In this document: positions 1 to 12,028 of the stretch, piece after piece | Position numbering within the stretch: the stretch's first letter is position 1 | Layout: each line of letters begins with the position of its first letter | Origin: Deroplatys truncata | Taxonomy: Eukaryota; Arthropoda; Insecta; Mantodea; Mantidae | DNA length: 64,000 nucleotides | NCBI GenBank assembly: GCA_030765065.1 | Contig: CM060975.1 | Location: 199,300,507-199,364,506, forward strand | Reading direction: 5' to 3' | Position numbers and translations under genes: made by a program | The notes under the pieces: generated by a model | What the model was told of the DNA's origin: nothing | Database searches by the model: none | The model's input: the letters and a program-made list of their open reading frames with translations, nothing else

Positions 1-165
1 CTCTGTGGGGAGGGTCCCCGTCTGCCTGTCCGGCTGCCGGGGTTTGTCTATCTGGAAACTTAGGGACCCTGCCATTGCGTGCCGTCGCTCCTCGTTCCGT
101 CCACCCGGTGTCTCCTTTCGCCTTATGCTTCCTCCCAGGGACGCCTCCTCGTGGGGCGTAAGTAC
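1..165 (+). repeat. SINE 3' part (family E)
   Basis: GC-rich block cut by the window edge. The stretch 'agggaccctgccatt' and the closing '...cgtggggcgtaag' recur in reverse orientation at 19285-19485, and a looser version lies inside the complete SINE at 3112-3574. No tRNA-like head is present, so this is the body and tail only. The 86-codon open frame across it is not a gene. Confidence 0.6.
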
Positions 166-2149
166 AATATTCACTGTGGATCGGTGTCGAGTCCCCTCAA
201 TCCGATCCAATCTTTATTCTCCAAAATGTTCTAGTTTTCAATCAGTTAAAGGATTTGAAGTGTAATGGGCAAACCTAACTTTTTAACACATTTGACGCCT
301 ACTCGCGTGCACAAAATGTGGCCCATTATGGAACGGAGCTATTTATGCTGGTACTGACAAAAACTAGCCATACCCCTATCAGTGTGACCACTCTGCTTTT
401 CGAGAATAATTCCAGCCACTGGTTTGGCAAGGTACTTTACCTCCCCAAAAGTAGAACTATAGCCGAACAGCCGAAGGGTAACATTACAACTTCAACCTTA
501 TACTTTCATATTACACTATCATTTTCTTACTGTCGTTATTCTTGTTGCCGTTTAGTAGCAGCAGTAGCTTAACCTTCGTCTTCATCTCGCCGATGAAAGC
601 TCTCATATATGTGAATGTCGTAGTTGTTATTCAGTTTAACCTGATATGCAAATAATTCTTCCCCTTCCTCTAGAAGGCCGATTTATTTGTAATTGGTTTA
701 CCCTTTCCTTGAGTGCCAATCGTAGCGTAACCCTTTAATAGAGACGTAGAGCCACCGCTCCATTTCATATGGATTATAAACATCGTTCATTGGTTCGTTT
801 TAATGCCCCTGAATTGTTTTCAGGCCAATCTCACAGAGAATTGAGTCAGAAGTTAGTTACCTGAAGGTGGAAACCTTACAGAGAGAGAAAAACACTACAG
901 TGGTCTAGGGGTTTGGGCCACTTTTTATGAACGACAGTATACATTATCAATACCAATACATCACACCTCAAAGTATATATGCAAAATGAGCACCATTGTT
1001 TTCACAGTTTTAAACAATCCTAATTCTTTGGCTACATTGATTAATGTATTAATAACCAAAGGGCCCCGCACCCGCATATGAGAACTAAGAATATAGAAGA
1101 GGTTTCTGTATATCTTTAAATTTACAATATGAACATCTAAAACTTTGACAAAAATTAATCAAATAATCGCAAATTGAGAATGTAGTAAAACACTACATGC
1201 TAAATTTATGAAAAAACTCTTTTTACGAATTGAAATTTGGATAAATCTACAAAAAAGCAAATATACAATCAGAAAGCTCAATGCCTATAGGCTTTTACTT
1301 AAAATGCTTTAAAATAACCAATATTCATTTTACAAACTTAAGCTTCATATGCTCCTATCCAGTTCAAATAATAGTTTGAATTAAGGATTATGAAGCATAT
1401 TATTGCATACAGTTACAAATATTGTCACGCAGCTCCTATTGACCAAGGTTTTTGGGAGTTCAGTAACAGGCAATCGGAGATAAACAAAGATAAGTCACGC
1501 TACTTCCAGCGTAAACACCAGAAGCGCTATCGGCAGATACCACAATTTTATTAAGGTTTTCTTTCTCCCCTCCTCCAGAACGAGTGTCCAGATAGTTCTA
1601 GAATGTTATGTGGAAGATTCCATTTGCAAGCGTTCTAGCGAGAGGAGTCAGTAAGCGAGTTAGCGAGTGCGATTTGATGCGACATCAATTGCGGTTCCAC
1701 AAACGAGTTTGTTATGACAACTATGACGTGGTGTGAGTGCTACTGCAAGAAAGAGAGATTGAAGAAGCCTTGTGTTCGACTCCCCAACGAGTGAACTGTC
1801 CGGAAGAATTGGCTACGTCGTGCGTATTTCATTATGCCGCTACTTCAAGAAGAAAAGTGAAGTGACGGGGAAATTGAACTAGTTCATATTAGTGAAGTGA
1901 CGTCCAGGTTAGGTTCAAGTAGTTAAAAACAAGGAAGTGACATTGGCAGTTGAAAAACTAGACAAATTCACAATATGCATGTTTTACACAGGTAAAAATG
2001 ACCTCTATTACAACAAAGATACAACAATTCCCAGTTGCAGGGATTTAGTTAGTGTTCTCTGCTCTTATTTATACTCTGTTTTTATCCGAAAAGAAAGCGA
2101 CACACTTCCATACTAAAACTTCTCTGATTAGTTTACGGCTCGGCCATTA
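166..2149. other. no gene recognised
   Basis: AT-rich unique-looking sequence. The part from about 1400 to 1980 is richer in GC and contains a TTCTAGAA palindrome near 1598, but no coding frame, tRNA or terminal repeat could be supported. Confidence 0.5.
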
Positions 2150-2305
2150 GTGGGCGCTTTGTGTATATCGTAACTTTATGGCACGTAAAGGATCCTCAAG
2201 CCTGATAGAGGCCTCTAAGCAAGCTTTCCGGTCTTTCACGCCTAATTTAGAACGAAACGCTAAGAATCATAGTAGTTAAAGAGCGCCCATAAATAAAAAA
2301 CTCAA
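2150..2305 (+). repeat. SINE tail fragment (family B)
   Basis: Matches the reverse complement of the SINE copies at 16100-16395 and 62165-62450: shared words include 'ggcacgtaaaggatcctcaagcctgatagaggcctc' in diverged form and 'tagttaaagagcgcccataaataaaa' at the tail. Only the 3' part is present; the tRNA-like head is missing. Confidence 0.7.
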
Positions 2306-3100
2306 CTCATTTTACCCAGTCCTGTGGTTTCAAGGTTTATCCGAAGTTAAGGCACTGCACCTATGAAATTTATCAAAAAATGTGAAAATTAAAAACCTAA
2401 TTTTTCTCGTGATAATATGAATTCTAAACTTTCAGAGAGCACATAGTTTTTTCATATTGGGGCATTTAAAGTACGGATTATTTGAAGCTATAAATGGATA
2501 GGCGCATTCATATTAATAGGCAGTCCAAATGTAAGTCTTGTTTTCTCGCTAAACTTTTAAAGCATTGCTTTCACATTCAAATGTTCCACATGATAATTCT
2601 TTTACTAATTTTTTCACTATTTTTGTACCACCTCTTAAAAATACAATACAGAAAAGACTATACAGTTTTTATAAATAATCCCCAATTTTGAAAAACAAAT
2701 TCATAACCTTTGAAAAAGTATAATTGTTACATAAAGTGACTTTTAGAACAATAGTGGTTAATATAACAAATAGATATGATACAGATATTTTTGTAAACTC
2801 ATTTACTGTAATACCTGAATTCGTCGTGTGAATATTTTTAAAAATACATTATGTTGAGCATTCTTATCGAATTTCCAGAACAAACAATTCATATTTAAAT
2901 AAGCAGCAAGCTACGATTTTGAAACATGGCAAAACATTACTGTTAATGTGTGTATAAATTTCAACAATATATCATACTCAATGCGAATTTTTCAAATTTT
3001 ACAAATACATTACCTTAAGGTTAGTATATGTATATGAACTGTATTCAAATGAATATGTCAATAACTGGGAATTTGCCACCTCCATCATCGTTATTTTCGT
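2306..3100. other. no gene recognised
   Basis: Very AT-rich sequence. The 65-codon open frame at 2494-2691 is composed of biased codons and resembles no family. Confidence 0.5.
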
Positions 3101-3111
3101 GGATTATACTA

Positions 3112-3574
3112 GGACTAGAACTAGGAGCGGAGGAAGACTGAGAAGATTTCTCATGCCTAAGCCCCTGTCGGGGCTCCCCGGAGGAGAAGGGGTGAAGAGA
3201 GAGGGCGGCCGGATCAGAAAGCACGACAGGGCAGAAGGCAGGATACCTACCCGTTTCCAGATTGAAACTCCCCGAATGGGAGCTGGTGCAGAGACGTTGA
3301 ACATTCTTTTCTCCTGCCATGCAACGCCGAGACCCCCGCCGACACTTGCAACCCAGAAACAGCCAGGAAGATGAAAGGTGAAGTGAAATGTGAATGATGG
3401 TGAAATGGAGGGAAAGAAATTCATGGGATGTAATGAACCTTCCCAACGTTCATCTAGACCCGGAGAAACCCCCCAAAAAACCCATAGGTCAGGAAGATCG
3501 GCCACGAGAATCGAACCCATCACCTTCCAAATGCGGGCCATAAACGTTGCTGCCTGAGCCATTCCGCTCGGTTC
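3112..3574 (-). repeat. tRNA-derived SINE, full length, with TSD
   Basis: Read on the minus strand the head begins near 3574 with a tRNA-like segment: an A-box-like 'gagcggaatggctcagg' followed by a B-box-like 'gggttcgattctcg' near 3510. The element is flanked by an 11-bp perfect duplication, ggattatacta, at 3101-3111 and 3575-3585, which defines both ends. The 133- and 152-codon frames across it are read-through of SINE sequence, not genes. The intact TSD suggests a moderately young insertion. Confidence 0.85.
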
Positions 3575-3585
3575 GGATTATACTA

Positions 3586-5430
3586 ATACAGCTGTGGTAT
3601 CAGTTTCCCCGGTTGATGTGCAGTATTAACAAAATGGCGTAAATTTTTGACACCGCGATGTGTTTACCATCTAAGAAAATGTCTTGGTGGGCGCGTGGGT
3701 GGGTTAGAGCTTCCTTAAGTACTCACATCCCCTCTTAAAGTCACTATTATATGGATTTTAATTCCCTAAGCCACCAAGCAACTTAACCAGAAGGTAAATG
3801 TGGTAGTCTTGCCAAAGAAAGAAAAAAAGATATACAACAAATGAGTGCCACCAAACATACGAAGTTGGAAAATACATCTAACCTCAAAAATCAAGCAAAT
3901 CTATAGAGCGACTGTATAGTTATGCGAAACACAAATATGTTACAATGAAAAGAAACGTCGTCTTTGGGCGAGTTAAAGAATGCAGAAAATATAATGAAAA
4001 CAGAAACCGAGAATGTTTATATAATACGTCAAATGAAATATACTAAACTGAGTAAGTCGGGTTAAACAAGTTTATCATCAACTGAACAGAAATAGTCTGG
4101 CGAACTAAAACAATTTTGCTCAACCTTGCAGTTCATATAACTAGAATTTAAATTAAACCGAACACTGAATAACTATTTTGAAAACCCAACCTATGCTATG
4201 CTTTGCTTATTGCATTCTAATGAGAAGTAGCCGATTCATGCATTTTGTGTTATATGGTTCTGCTGTCACTTTTCTTACCTCTAATCACTAAATTTATCTG
4301 AAGGCTTCATTAAGGATGTCTTTTTTGACAGCTGGAGCTTGAAATTCCCTGTATTTAATTAAACCGAAAACATATTAATGCGAAAATTTTCATAATTCCT
4401 CTTTGCGAAAATAAAAGACTAACGTTTGCGTTAACATTCGAATGTCGAAATACTCATGTCATCTCGAAATCTTGGCATCCTTACCAGAGATAGTAGGAAC
4501 CTGATTAAAAGGATAATAGAGCAGAGTCGGAAATCATATATACAGGGTGGACCATTTAAGTTGAATTGTACAATATCTCCAAAACTAAACGTTGTAGAAA
4601 GAATACCTTTGATAAAAGTTACCTGATATTATGGGGGGAAAGTAAATGCCACTAGTCATATTTTGTTTTGTTTTTTTTGAGGACGTTTTGATGTTCACAT
4701 TTAAAACTATTACATTAAACTATTAAATTTATATATCATTATATATCCATATATAAATTTTTAGTTTGGTCGAAAGCTCAAAGCTCAGCATTTAGTGGTG
4801 TTGAAAAATAACAACGGGTTCCGGTGAAAAAGCCATAGCTATTAAAATCAAAATTAAAAATGTAAAATGTGCATTTTAAAAGTGTGTGCTAAATCTTGGA
4901 AAACAAGCCACGGGATTGTTCGCATCAAGGAGGAAGAAATTTCTGGATTATAAAACACGTTTTATTTTAACTTTAATGAGCGCTGTTAACTAAAGCAAAT
5001 ATATAGCGTCAGTGTTTGGAGGAGATATGATTATTGATGATTGGAGTAGTCCTCTATGGTGTCCTCGGGAATCAGATGCTTGCATGTTACCAGTAGACCA
5101 GGAGAACGACATGTTCTCTTCTAAGTTTCATGTTTCAATCTAACCCATATTTTAAACAGTAAGTTTCGTTAGTAACGGCTTTGAGATTAGGCAGTTAAGG
5201 GTTATCAACTGTCGTGTGGAATATAGTGCTATCTCTTTCTACTTTCCATGTTTCAAGTTAAAGCAAATACACTATAAATACGGCAGTCTCAGTCAGATTA
5301 TCTGATTTTTAAAGTAACTCTTGCGGGGACAAAATTCCAGTGCACCGGCGTGGCGACGCTGGTATGTATTGGCAGTTGCAACTTGGTTAAATAAAGGTAG
5401 CATTTATTATTATTCCTTAAAAGGAAAAAA
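3586..5430. other. no gene recognised; possible transposon end at about 4548
   Basis: AT-rich. The word 'tatacagggtggaccattt' at about 4548 looks like the CAGGGTG-type end of a DNA transposon, but I could not find a matching inverted end, so no element is called. Confidence 0.35.
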
Positions 5431-5435
5431 AATGT

Positions 5436-6560
5436 ATGTATGTGGAGGAGTTGAACAGCTCATCCTTTATTGCTCTGCAGCGTTTCAGGACATACTTAAC
5501 AAAACGTTGGCTCAAAGAAAACTTGCAAAATTCAGCGAATTATCAGAGAGTATGGCACAATTTCCACGATGATGCTCTAATCCTTTCCTATATAGAGCCA
5601 CTATGCCTGTTGGCAATCTACAGAGCTAAGGTGTACAGCATAAAGAAGGCATACGATGGTTCCTTACACGTTCCTCTTGTTATCAAGAGATCCATTCCTG
5701 GAAGCTGGGCATCTTGGTGTGCACTGTGAACTGGTTAAGCAAAACTATTGTAACGATATTCACGACATTGACATCTTCACCGACGGCTCACAAATAGTTG
5801 AAGATAAAACCAGTAGATGCGCTTTCGTGGTTTACAACCGCAGAGATGACACAGAAATGTTCAGCAAAGGATATCGTCCAGCTCCTACCTGCTCCAACTT
5901 CAAACAAAAATGTTTGCTTTAGATCAAGCTATAAGTCGGTGTGTTGAAAAAAATTTAACGCATGTCTTCACAGTGATTTAAACAACTCTTTTCTAACCAT
6001 TCAAGTCACGTATAACAACAATCCTTTGGCAAATACAATTAGAAAGAGCATTATTCAAAATGCCAAACATGTGTGTCTATTGTGGGTTAAGGGTCATGCT
6101 GAATTGTTGGAAACGAGAGAGCTGATAGATCGCAAAATTTTCTGCCAGATCCAACCTGAAATTTAGCTATTCGTTATGTGCAAATTCATATGTAATTTTT
6201 TTCTTAAGAAATAAATAGTAGAAAAGTGGAATAATCTGTTGTTAAACAGCTTAAATTGACAACTAACAATGCATTTATTTTTCCTTCAGCTTATGAACGC
6301 ATCTCTTGCAAGTATTTCACTATAAATTATTTCTTAAACAGTTTATTGCTGGCAAAAGAAAATTTAAAAGTTTCAACGTTCTCATCTAAAGCCAAAAGTT
6401 ACCAGATGGTTTTATTTGCAAATGTGAAATGTCAGAGGAAACAGTATTCCACCTGGCGGTTCCAGTGCGATCGACAACATATCAGAAGATACATTCTACT
6501 AGGACATCTCAGCCATTGTAAAATCAATTATCAGAGACATTGACAAAATTATTTACTAAA
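5436..6560 (+). mobile_element. LINE relic with RNase H domain
   Basis: Degenerate non-LTR retrotransposon. Around 5770-5930 the frame gives a clear RNase H start ('DIDIFTDGSQ', then 'CAFVVYNRR'), the first catalytic Asp being in FTDGS. Around 6070-6110 another frame reads 'VCLLWVKGHAE', the WVKGH motif near the end of RNase H domains. The segment around 6256-6540 resembles the C-terminal tail that follows RNase H in Jockey/R1/I-type LINEs, but only loosely. Several frame changes and stops separate the pieces, so it is an old, dead copy. The 5' part of the element with endonuclease and reverse transcriptase is not visible here. Confidence 0.7.
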
Positions 6561-7862
6561 TCTTGATGCACCTCTGCTTTTATATCATTTTATATTAATC
6601 CATTAGATTGTATTATTTTTGTTTGATTTTGTATGTGTATTTACAGTCCTAACGTGCACTTTGATGCAATAGGGTTCAAATAGCTGCTGGAGTATAATGA
6701 ATAATAATAGGCTTAAAGAAGTTTGGTTATATAGTAAATTTTAAGTTCACAATTTTTAACGTCTTTTAAAAAATACTAGAAACTTTTGTAGGGACAAAAT
6801 TTGGGTAGCTTACCTTAATTCTGAAACTGTTTGGATATATATAGTTCCATACAGTATTCTAGACACAGAATTAAGACCAAACTACAGTCGCAAGCATTAT
6901 GAGGGGCTTTCCAATGAGAAAGCCACTAAGGCATTTTAAAAGTAGGCTTGAGTAAGAAGTCTAGAAAAATGTTTCGTGTAACAGGTCATGGGGACATAAA
7001 TATTATTCCGTTGTGTACACACGAACAAGCTTGAGGATCTCTGAAGTCCGCAGTTGTTTGAATATTAATAACTAAACCGATCCTTCCACCTTCAAAAGTC
7101 AGGCGCCGTGATCAATAGAAGGTAAACACTCAGTGCATCAGGGTTGTCCAAAATACTACATACAATTTCCAGAGATTGTACTGAAGGATGACAGTAAAGA
7201 AAATCATGGAGCATACTCTGTATATATCTCCAACAAAACAAATGTTATGGATTTTATGGTAAGCATCAAATGAGATATAAAATAGCAATAGATGAGAAAC
7301 CTGAAACAACTATAACAATTCACAATTAGCCATTATATCATTTTTGCACAAGGGCCTCTTTCAAGTGAAAGGGAGCTGGATTTTGCATTCCCGGTTAGTT
7401 ATTCCGGAAAAGCTCAAATTAGTTTATTATCCTACTGGCTATGTCCGCTAATTTTTCCAAGTTTCTCTCTCTTTGGCTATCGTGATCCATCTGCTGCCAA
7501 AGGTGGTCCTCAATTCGACTGCCCAGCAGATTCTCTGCCTACTGCCGTCCTTCAGACCAATCTGGGGGTCCCAAGATTTCACTCTGTGTGTTCATCTATT
7601 AGAGTGCTGTCTCATAACATGTCCTGCCCATCTCCATTGTAGGTAGCTTCCTGTGGGCGCGGCGTCCTTTAATTATGTCCTTTTCCTTATTTCTTGGTTC
7701 TGCATTCTTCTGCGAAGATTTTAATTATTTAATATGTGATATGTCATTTTATTCTGATGGTTTAAATCACAAAATAAGTAAATTTAAAAAATGTGATTGA
7801 CGATAGCAAGAATATTAAAACATAAATCTAGATGAAGATTTAATACACTTACGCTCTCTGAT
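6561..7862. other. no gene recognised
   Basis: AT-rich sequence with a GC-richer patch at 7440-7660 that looks repeat-derived, but it matches no other part of this window convincingly. Confidence 0.4.
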
Positions 7863-8190
7863 GTGCTGATCAGAAAACTGGACAATGAACAGGTGTCAAA
7901 TAAAAGAAAAACAGAAAGAGCAGAAACGAAATTTCCGAGCACAATTTCTGGATGTAACCGTAAAGACCACATCAGAAATGAAACCGTTAGACAAGATCTG
8001 CAAATGTTTAACTTAAACAAAAGGATATCTCGAAACAAGATAGAATGGCATGAACACATTTTGAGGATGAATCCGAAGAAAATAATACATCAGGTACCAC
8101 AATACACCCCAAGAGGAATTCGGGACATTAGACGAACTCGAGGTAGTTGGCAAGATGACCTCTGAGGATAGGGCCTGGAGGACCACCTAG
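7863..8190 (+). mobile_element. LINE 3' end fragment (endonuclease/RT type, C-terminal region)
   Basis: A frame of 100 codons reads 'RKTERAETKFPSTISG', then 'KDHIRNETVRQDLQ', 'NKIEWHEHILRMNP' and 'TPRGIRDIRRTRGSWQDDL'. This order (ERAEMKFLRSV.., DHIRNE.., W..HL.RM, GRRD.GRPRKRW) is the familiar C-terminal tail of RTE-like endonuclease-reverse transcriptase proteins in animals. The upstream RT domain is absent, as expected for a 5'-truncated copy. A relative of the segment just upstream of this tail is found at 62690-63000. Confidence 0.75.
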
Positions 8191-8551
8191 CAAATGATGT
8201 ACTGAAATGAGTTCATATGTAAGGACAATCTGCATCGCCAAGATGCTTATTAACATTTTTAACAAGTGTTTCTAACTCGGACAGCAGACATTTATTTTGA
8301 CGAAAATATAATTATTTAAAAATACGTTTGAAAAGGATTCATTGCTTAAAGAAAACATTAAAAAAAGTTTGTCATATATTCACATGGATTTCTCTACCTT
8401 CTATGTTTATTAGGGAATATGCAAACTATTCTTACTAAAGCTTATTTTTCTATTACATTTTAATCCAAACAAACCTTCGCAGAAGTAGCTAGCATTTCGT
8501 TATAGATACAAAGATAACAGCGACAGTCAAATGTTTGAAAACTGGACGCTA

Positions 8552-9695
8552 CACTATGTGATCAAAAGTATCCGGACACACCACAAACATATTTTTTTCA
8601 TCTTAGGTGCATTGTGCTGCCTCCTACTGCCCGGTACTCATTATTCGCAAACTCAGTAGTCATTAGACATCGTGAAACAGCAGAATGGGACACTCCAGTA
8701 GAACTCGCGGACTTCGAACGTGGTCAGGTGACACTTGTGTCAGAAGTCTGTACGCGAGATTTCCACACTCCTAAACATCCCTAGGTCCACTGTTTCTGAT
8801 GAGATAGTGAAGTGGAAACGTGAAGGGACATGTACAGCACAAAAGCGTACATGCCGACCTCGCTTGTTGACTGAGACCGCCGACATTTGAAGACGGTCGT
8901 AAAGAGTAATAGGCAGACATCTGCTCATAAGCCACACATCACGCAGGAAAATGCCAAACGACGCCTCGCTTGGTGTAAGGAGCGTCAACATTACACGATT
9001 GAACAGTGGCAAAACGTTGTTTGGAGTGACGAATCACGGTACACAATGTGGCGATCCGATGGCAGGGTGTGGGTATGGTGAATGCCCGGTGAACGTCATC
9101 TGCCAGCGTGTGTAGTAACAACAGTGAAATTCGGAGGTGATGGTGTTATGGTGTGGTCGTGTTTTTCCTGGAGGGGGCTTGCACCCCTTGTTGTTTTGTG
9201 TGGCACGATCACAGCGCAGACCTACATTGATATTTTAAGCACCTTCTTGCGTCCCACTGTTGAAGAGCAATTAGCGGATGGCGATTACATCTTTCAACAC
9301 GATCGAGCATCTGTTCACACTACACGAGCTGTGGCAGAGTGGTTACACAACAATAACATCCCTGTAATGGACTGGCCTGGCCTAGCCTGGCCTGCATAGA
9401 GTCCTGACTTGCATCCTATAGAACATCATTGGGTTGTTTTGGAACGTCGACTTCGTGCCACGCCTCACCGACCTACATCGATACCTCTCCTCAGTTCCGC
9501 ACTCCGTGAAGAATGGGCTGCCATTCCCCAAGAAACCTTCCAGCACCTGATTGAAAGTATGCCTGCGAGAGTGAACGCTGTCATTAAGGCTAAGGGTGGC
9601 CAATACCATATTGACTTCTAGCATTACCGATGGAGGGCGCCACGAACTTGTACATCATTTTTAGCAGGTGTCCGGATACTTTTGATCACGTAGTG
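8552..9695 (+). mobile_element. Tc1-like DNA transposon
   Basis: 1144 bp, flanked by TA at 8550-8551 and 9696-9697. The inverted ends begin 'cactatgtgatcaaaagtat' on the left and 'cactacgtgatcaaaagtat' on the right when reverse-complemented: about 28 bp with one mismatch. It lies inside the family A copy at 8366-10370; the repeat continues on each side. Confidence 0.9.
8685..9621 (+). pseudogene. Tc1-family transposase, degenerate
   Basis: Remnant of a DDE transposase of the Tc1 group. The N-terminal helix-turn-helix region (8685-8890) is out of frame with the rest. The catalytic part reads 'VVWSDESRYT' (first Asp), 'KFGGDGVMVWSCF', 'FQHDRASVHTTRAV' (second Asp) and 'PIEHHWVVLERRL' (Glu), ending 'NAVIKAKGGQYHIDF'. 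In-frame stops occur at 9079-9081 and 9397-9399, and at least one frame change lies in the first third, so it cannot encode an active enzyme. The family enzyme cuts and pastes elements at TA sites, consistent with the TA flanks. Confidence 0.9.
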
Positions 9696-10370
9696 TATAT
9701 GCCGGCCTTAAATTCCATATTGTTTCCTTGCAATCGCGAGAAGCAGCTGAAAATCCATTAAGACCTTAAAAGAATAAGTATTGAACAATTCGAACATTTA
9801 ATAACGGATATCTCAGAAATGGTTTATGGCACAGAAAAACGTATTTTAAGCAAATTGTGTGTTTTAAAGGGATCTACAATTTTTATATTGTACGTTTTCG
9901 ACTATCGCTTAATGTTTACCGGTTATACAAGATTATATAAAATTTCTTCCGAATAAATAGGACTTCACAGGATATTCATAGAAAATTCAGGATATACATT
10001 TTTTTGTCATGTACATATCTTTAATATATGCTATTTTAATCAAAATGGTTAGAGCATCTTTTTAGAAAATCAAAATTTTCAAAAAATGTTCTATATAAAG
10101 GGTAGTTAGGGGTGGAGGGATCTTCTTGAAAATTTTCATGTTGCATCCTTGCAAAATTCTGAACTTAAATACCAAGTTTGGTATTTATCCAACTTTTCGT
10201 TTTTGAGATATGCTGATGTTAGAGGCACAGACACGCATACGGACCTTTTTTTGTAGAAATGCTTTTTTTATTCAGTGGGCCTCAAACATGTGTATTTACG
10301 TGCACTCCGAATTTTTAGGTGGAATGCAATACCTTCTCTACCTACTATGTAGTAGTAGAGAAAGTAAAAG

Positions 10371-10529
10371 TGTAAATGATTTTGAAGCTCTTGAGCCCGA
10401 AATATTTCACGCATTTCTTAGGAAAAACTGTGTTTAAATGGTATTATAAGCTGTAAATGAAATCTCTAAAACTAGGTACTATCTTGAACATTGTGTTTTT
10501 TTTGCCATTTTTAGTTTCTCTACGTATGT
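10371..10529. other. spacer, nothing recognised
   Basis: AT-rich spacer between the forward family A copy and the reversed tail fragment that follows. Confidence 0.5.
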
Positions 10530-10645
10530 ATTTTACTTACCTACAGTAAGTAGAGGAAGTATTATATTCCACCTAAAAATTGATATCGAGATTTCATCGG
10601 AAACACCTACATGATTTGAAGCCCCCCCCAAAAAAACGTTTTTAG
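10530..10645 (-). repeat. Family A tail, reversed, alone
   Basis: Reads 'acctacagtaagtagaggaag' then '..tattccacctaaaaattgatatcgagatttcatcgg': the reverse complement of the family A tail, here without a body attached. Confidence 0.75.
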
Positions 10646-10874
10646 GAAAATGTGAAGAAAAGGGAATGATTGTACATAAACAAGCCGTAGATTCCGCAAC
10701 TAGGAGTGGACGTCGCATTCATTAATTAAGAGTTGTTTACCAGTGGTACTGCATTAGCTATTACGTGATGCATAACTGTCCTTCACCATATCTAGGGCCA
10801 ATCAAATGTTTATGATATTATTCTGTTTAGTGGTTTCGTACTTGATAATATTTATTTGTGTGGCTATCATCAAG

Positions 10875-11125
10875 TGGGAAAGAACAATGGCGGGAAAGAA
10901 CAATACACCGAGGTAATTCTCATCTACGGGGGAGCCCGAAGGAATGCAAGAAAGGCTTGTTGGCTCTATCAACAACGATACCTCAACAGATATAACCCAG
11001 CTCACACCTTGGTTCCAAGATTAGAGAGATGTTCAAGTGAAACTGGCAGCTTTCGTCCTAACAAACACCCCTGCAGACGTCCGCGAACATGCCGTACACC
11101 GCTGTTTCAACTCTTTTCAGGAGTT
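10875..11125 (+). mobile_element. Transposase N-terminal fragment (DUF4817-like HTH)
   Basis: The frame reads 'YTEVILIYGGARRNARKACW', 'LYQQRYLNRYNPAHTLVPRL' and 'SETGSFRPNK'. This matches the pattern of the DUF4817 helix-turn-helix module (Y...D...IYGE..N.R.A...Y...YP.R..P.H..F..) that starts many arthropod Tc1/mariner-group transposases. No DDE catalytic domain follows, so it is a fragment. Confidence 0.65.
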
Positions 11126-11364
11126 CGACATCATATAATCAGGTGATGCACCAAATGTATCGAAGTTGGCAGCTGTCATTTTGATTATCTTCAGTTTCAC
11201 TATTAGGCCTTAGGTATAAAATCTGACTGCTAGCATGGTGGTGTGTGTCAGAGCCAATGCCGTCTGGCTTACCTACTGCCCACAACCCGCACTCACGACA
11301 GGCTTTCTGTCCTTCGATTACCACGTAGTCATTAGCGTCAGAAGTCCACTTTCATTTGCGAAGA

Positions 11365-11700
11365 TGGGAAACCAATTATCTTTAGAACAACTTATATTTG
11401 TATGTAACTGTTATTTTAAATACGAGTCGGTTCGTCGCATTCGTGAAAAACTCATCCTGAAGTTTCCTGCACAACTGTCTCCTTCCCGAACTTCAATTCA
11501 GGATATTGTGAATAAATTTGAGACTACTGGTTTAGTGAAAAACAAACACACCCAAAGACGTACAGTTTAGCAGAAGAAACATTAGACGAAATTGGCGAAA
11601 ATCTTGAACAATCACCACGAAAGTCACTATCAAATTAGCACAAGAAATTGGGGTTTCAGTGACTTCTGCGCATACAGCATTTCCTATGAGATGAGAGTTA
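11365..11700 (+). mobile_element. Second transposase HTH fragment
   Basis: Reads 'NQLSLEQLIFVCNCYFKYES' and 'SRTSIQDIVNKFETTGLVKN', then after a stop at 11568-11570 a frame with 'ETLDEIGENLEQSPRKS'-like codons and 'LAQEIGVSVTSAH'. This is the paired HTH arrangement at the start of arthropod mariner-group transposases (Q..IV..YF....V..I...F.....P.R..I...V.KFEETG.V). It belongs to a different subfamily from the fragment 240 bp upstream. No catalytic domain remains. Confidence 0.6.
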
Positions 11701-11997
11701 ATTTTGTTATACTTTATGTACAGGTTTAAGAAGCTCATACACAGTGCTGGCACGGCCGGCTGCGATATGTCTTATTACCAAGACTCAAAACCTTGTGCGA
11801 GCGGTCGGGTTTTATACTGAAGAACCTGTAATATTTGAGTTTGTTTTTTTGCTTCCTTCCCGTCCTTTGTGATCTGTATTACCTACGTCCTCTTCCATAT
11901 TTAAGAGAGTATAGCATGCAAACAAGGCGTTTCTGAACATGGTTTATTATCAACACATGATCACATAGTCCCCATCTACGTATCACCAAGCCTTGTA

Positions 11998-12028
<31 letters not shown>

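Larger units (their letters stand above)
8366..10370 (+). repeat. Family A repeat, forward copy, split by a Tc1-like element
   Basis: Starts with a diverged form of the family 5' end ('cacatggatttctctacc') and ends '..ctactatgtagtagtagagaaagtaaaa'. Without the insertion the copy is about 0.86 kb. It is more diverged than the copies at 30-33 kb. Confidence 0.8.

Noticed and set aside
1590-1640. Heat-shock-element-like TTCTAGAA with nearby GAA/TTC words
   Set aside because: No gene or promoter context could be attached; short palindromes occur by chance.
1400-1980. GC-richer stretch resembling an LTR-type or 5' leader region
   Set aside because: No matching second terminal repeat, primer-binding site or coding frame found in the window.
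3045-3562. Open frames of 91-152 codons on both strands
   Set aside because: They lie wholly within a SINE with a perfect 11-bp target duplication; GC-rich SINE sequence stays open by chance.
4540-4580. CAGGGTG-type transposon end
   Set aside because: No inverted partner end and no transposase nearby.
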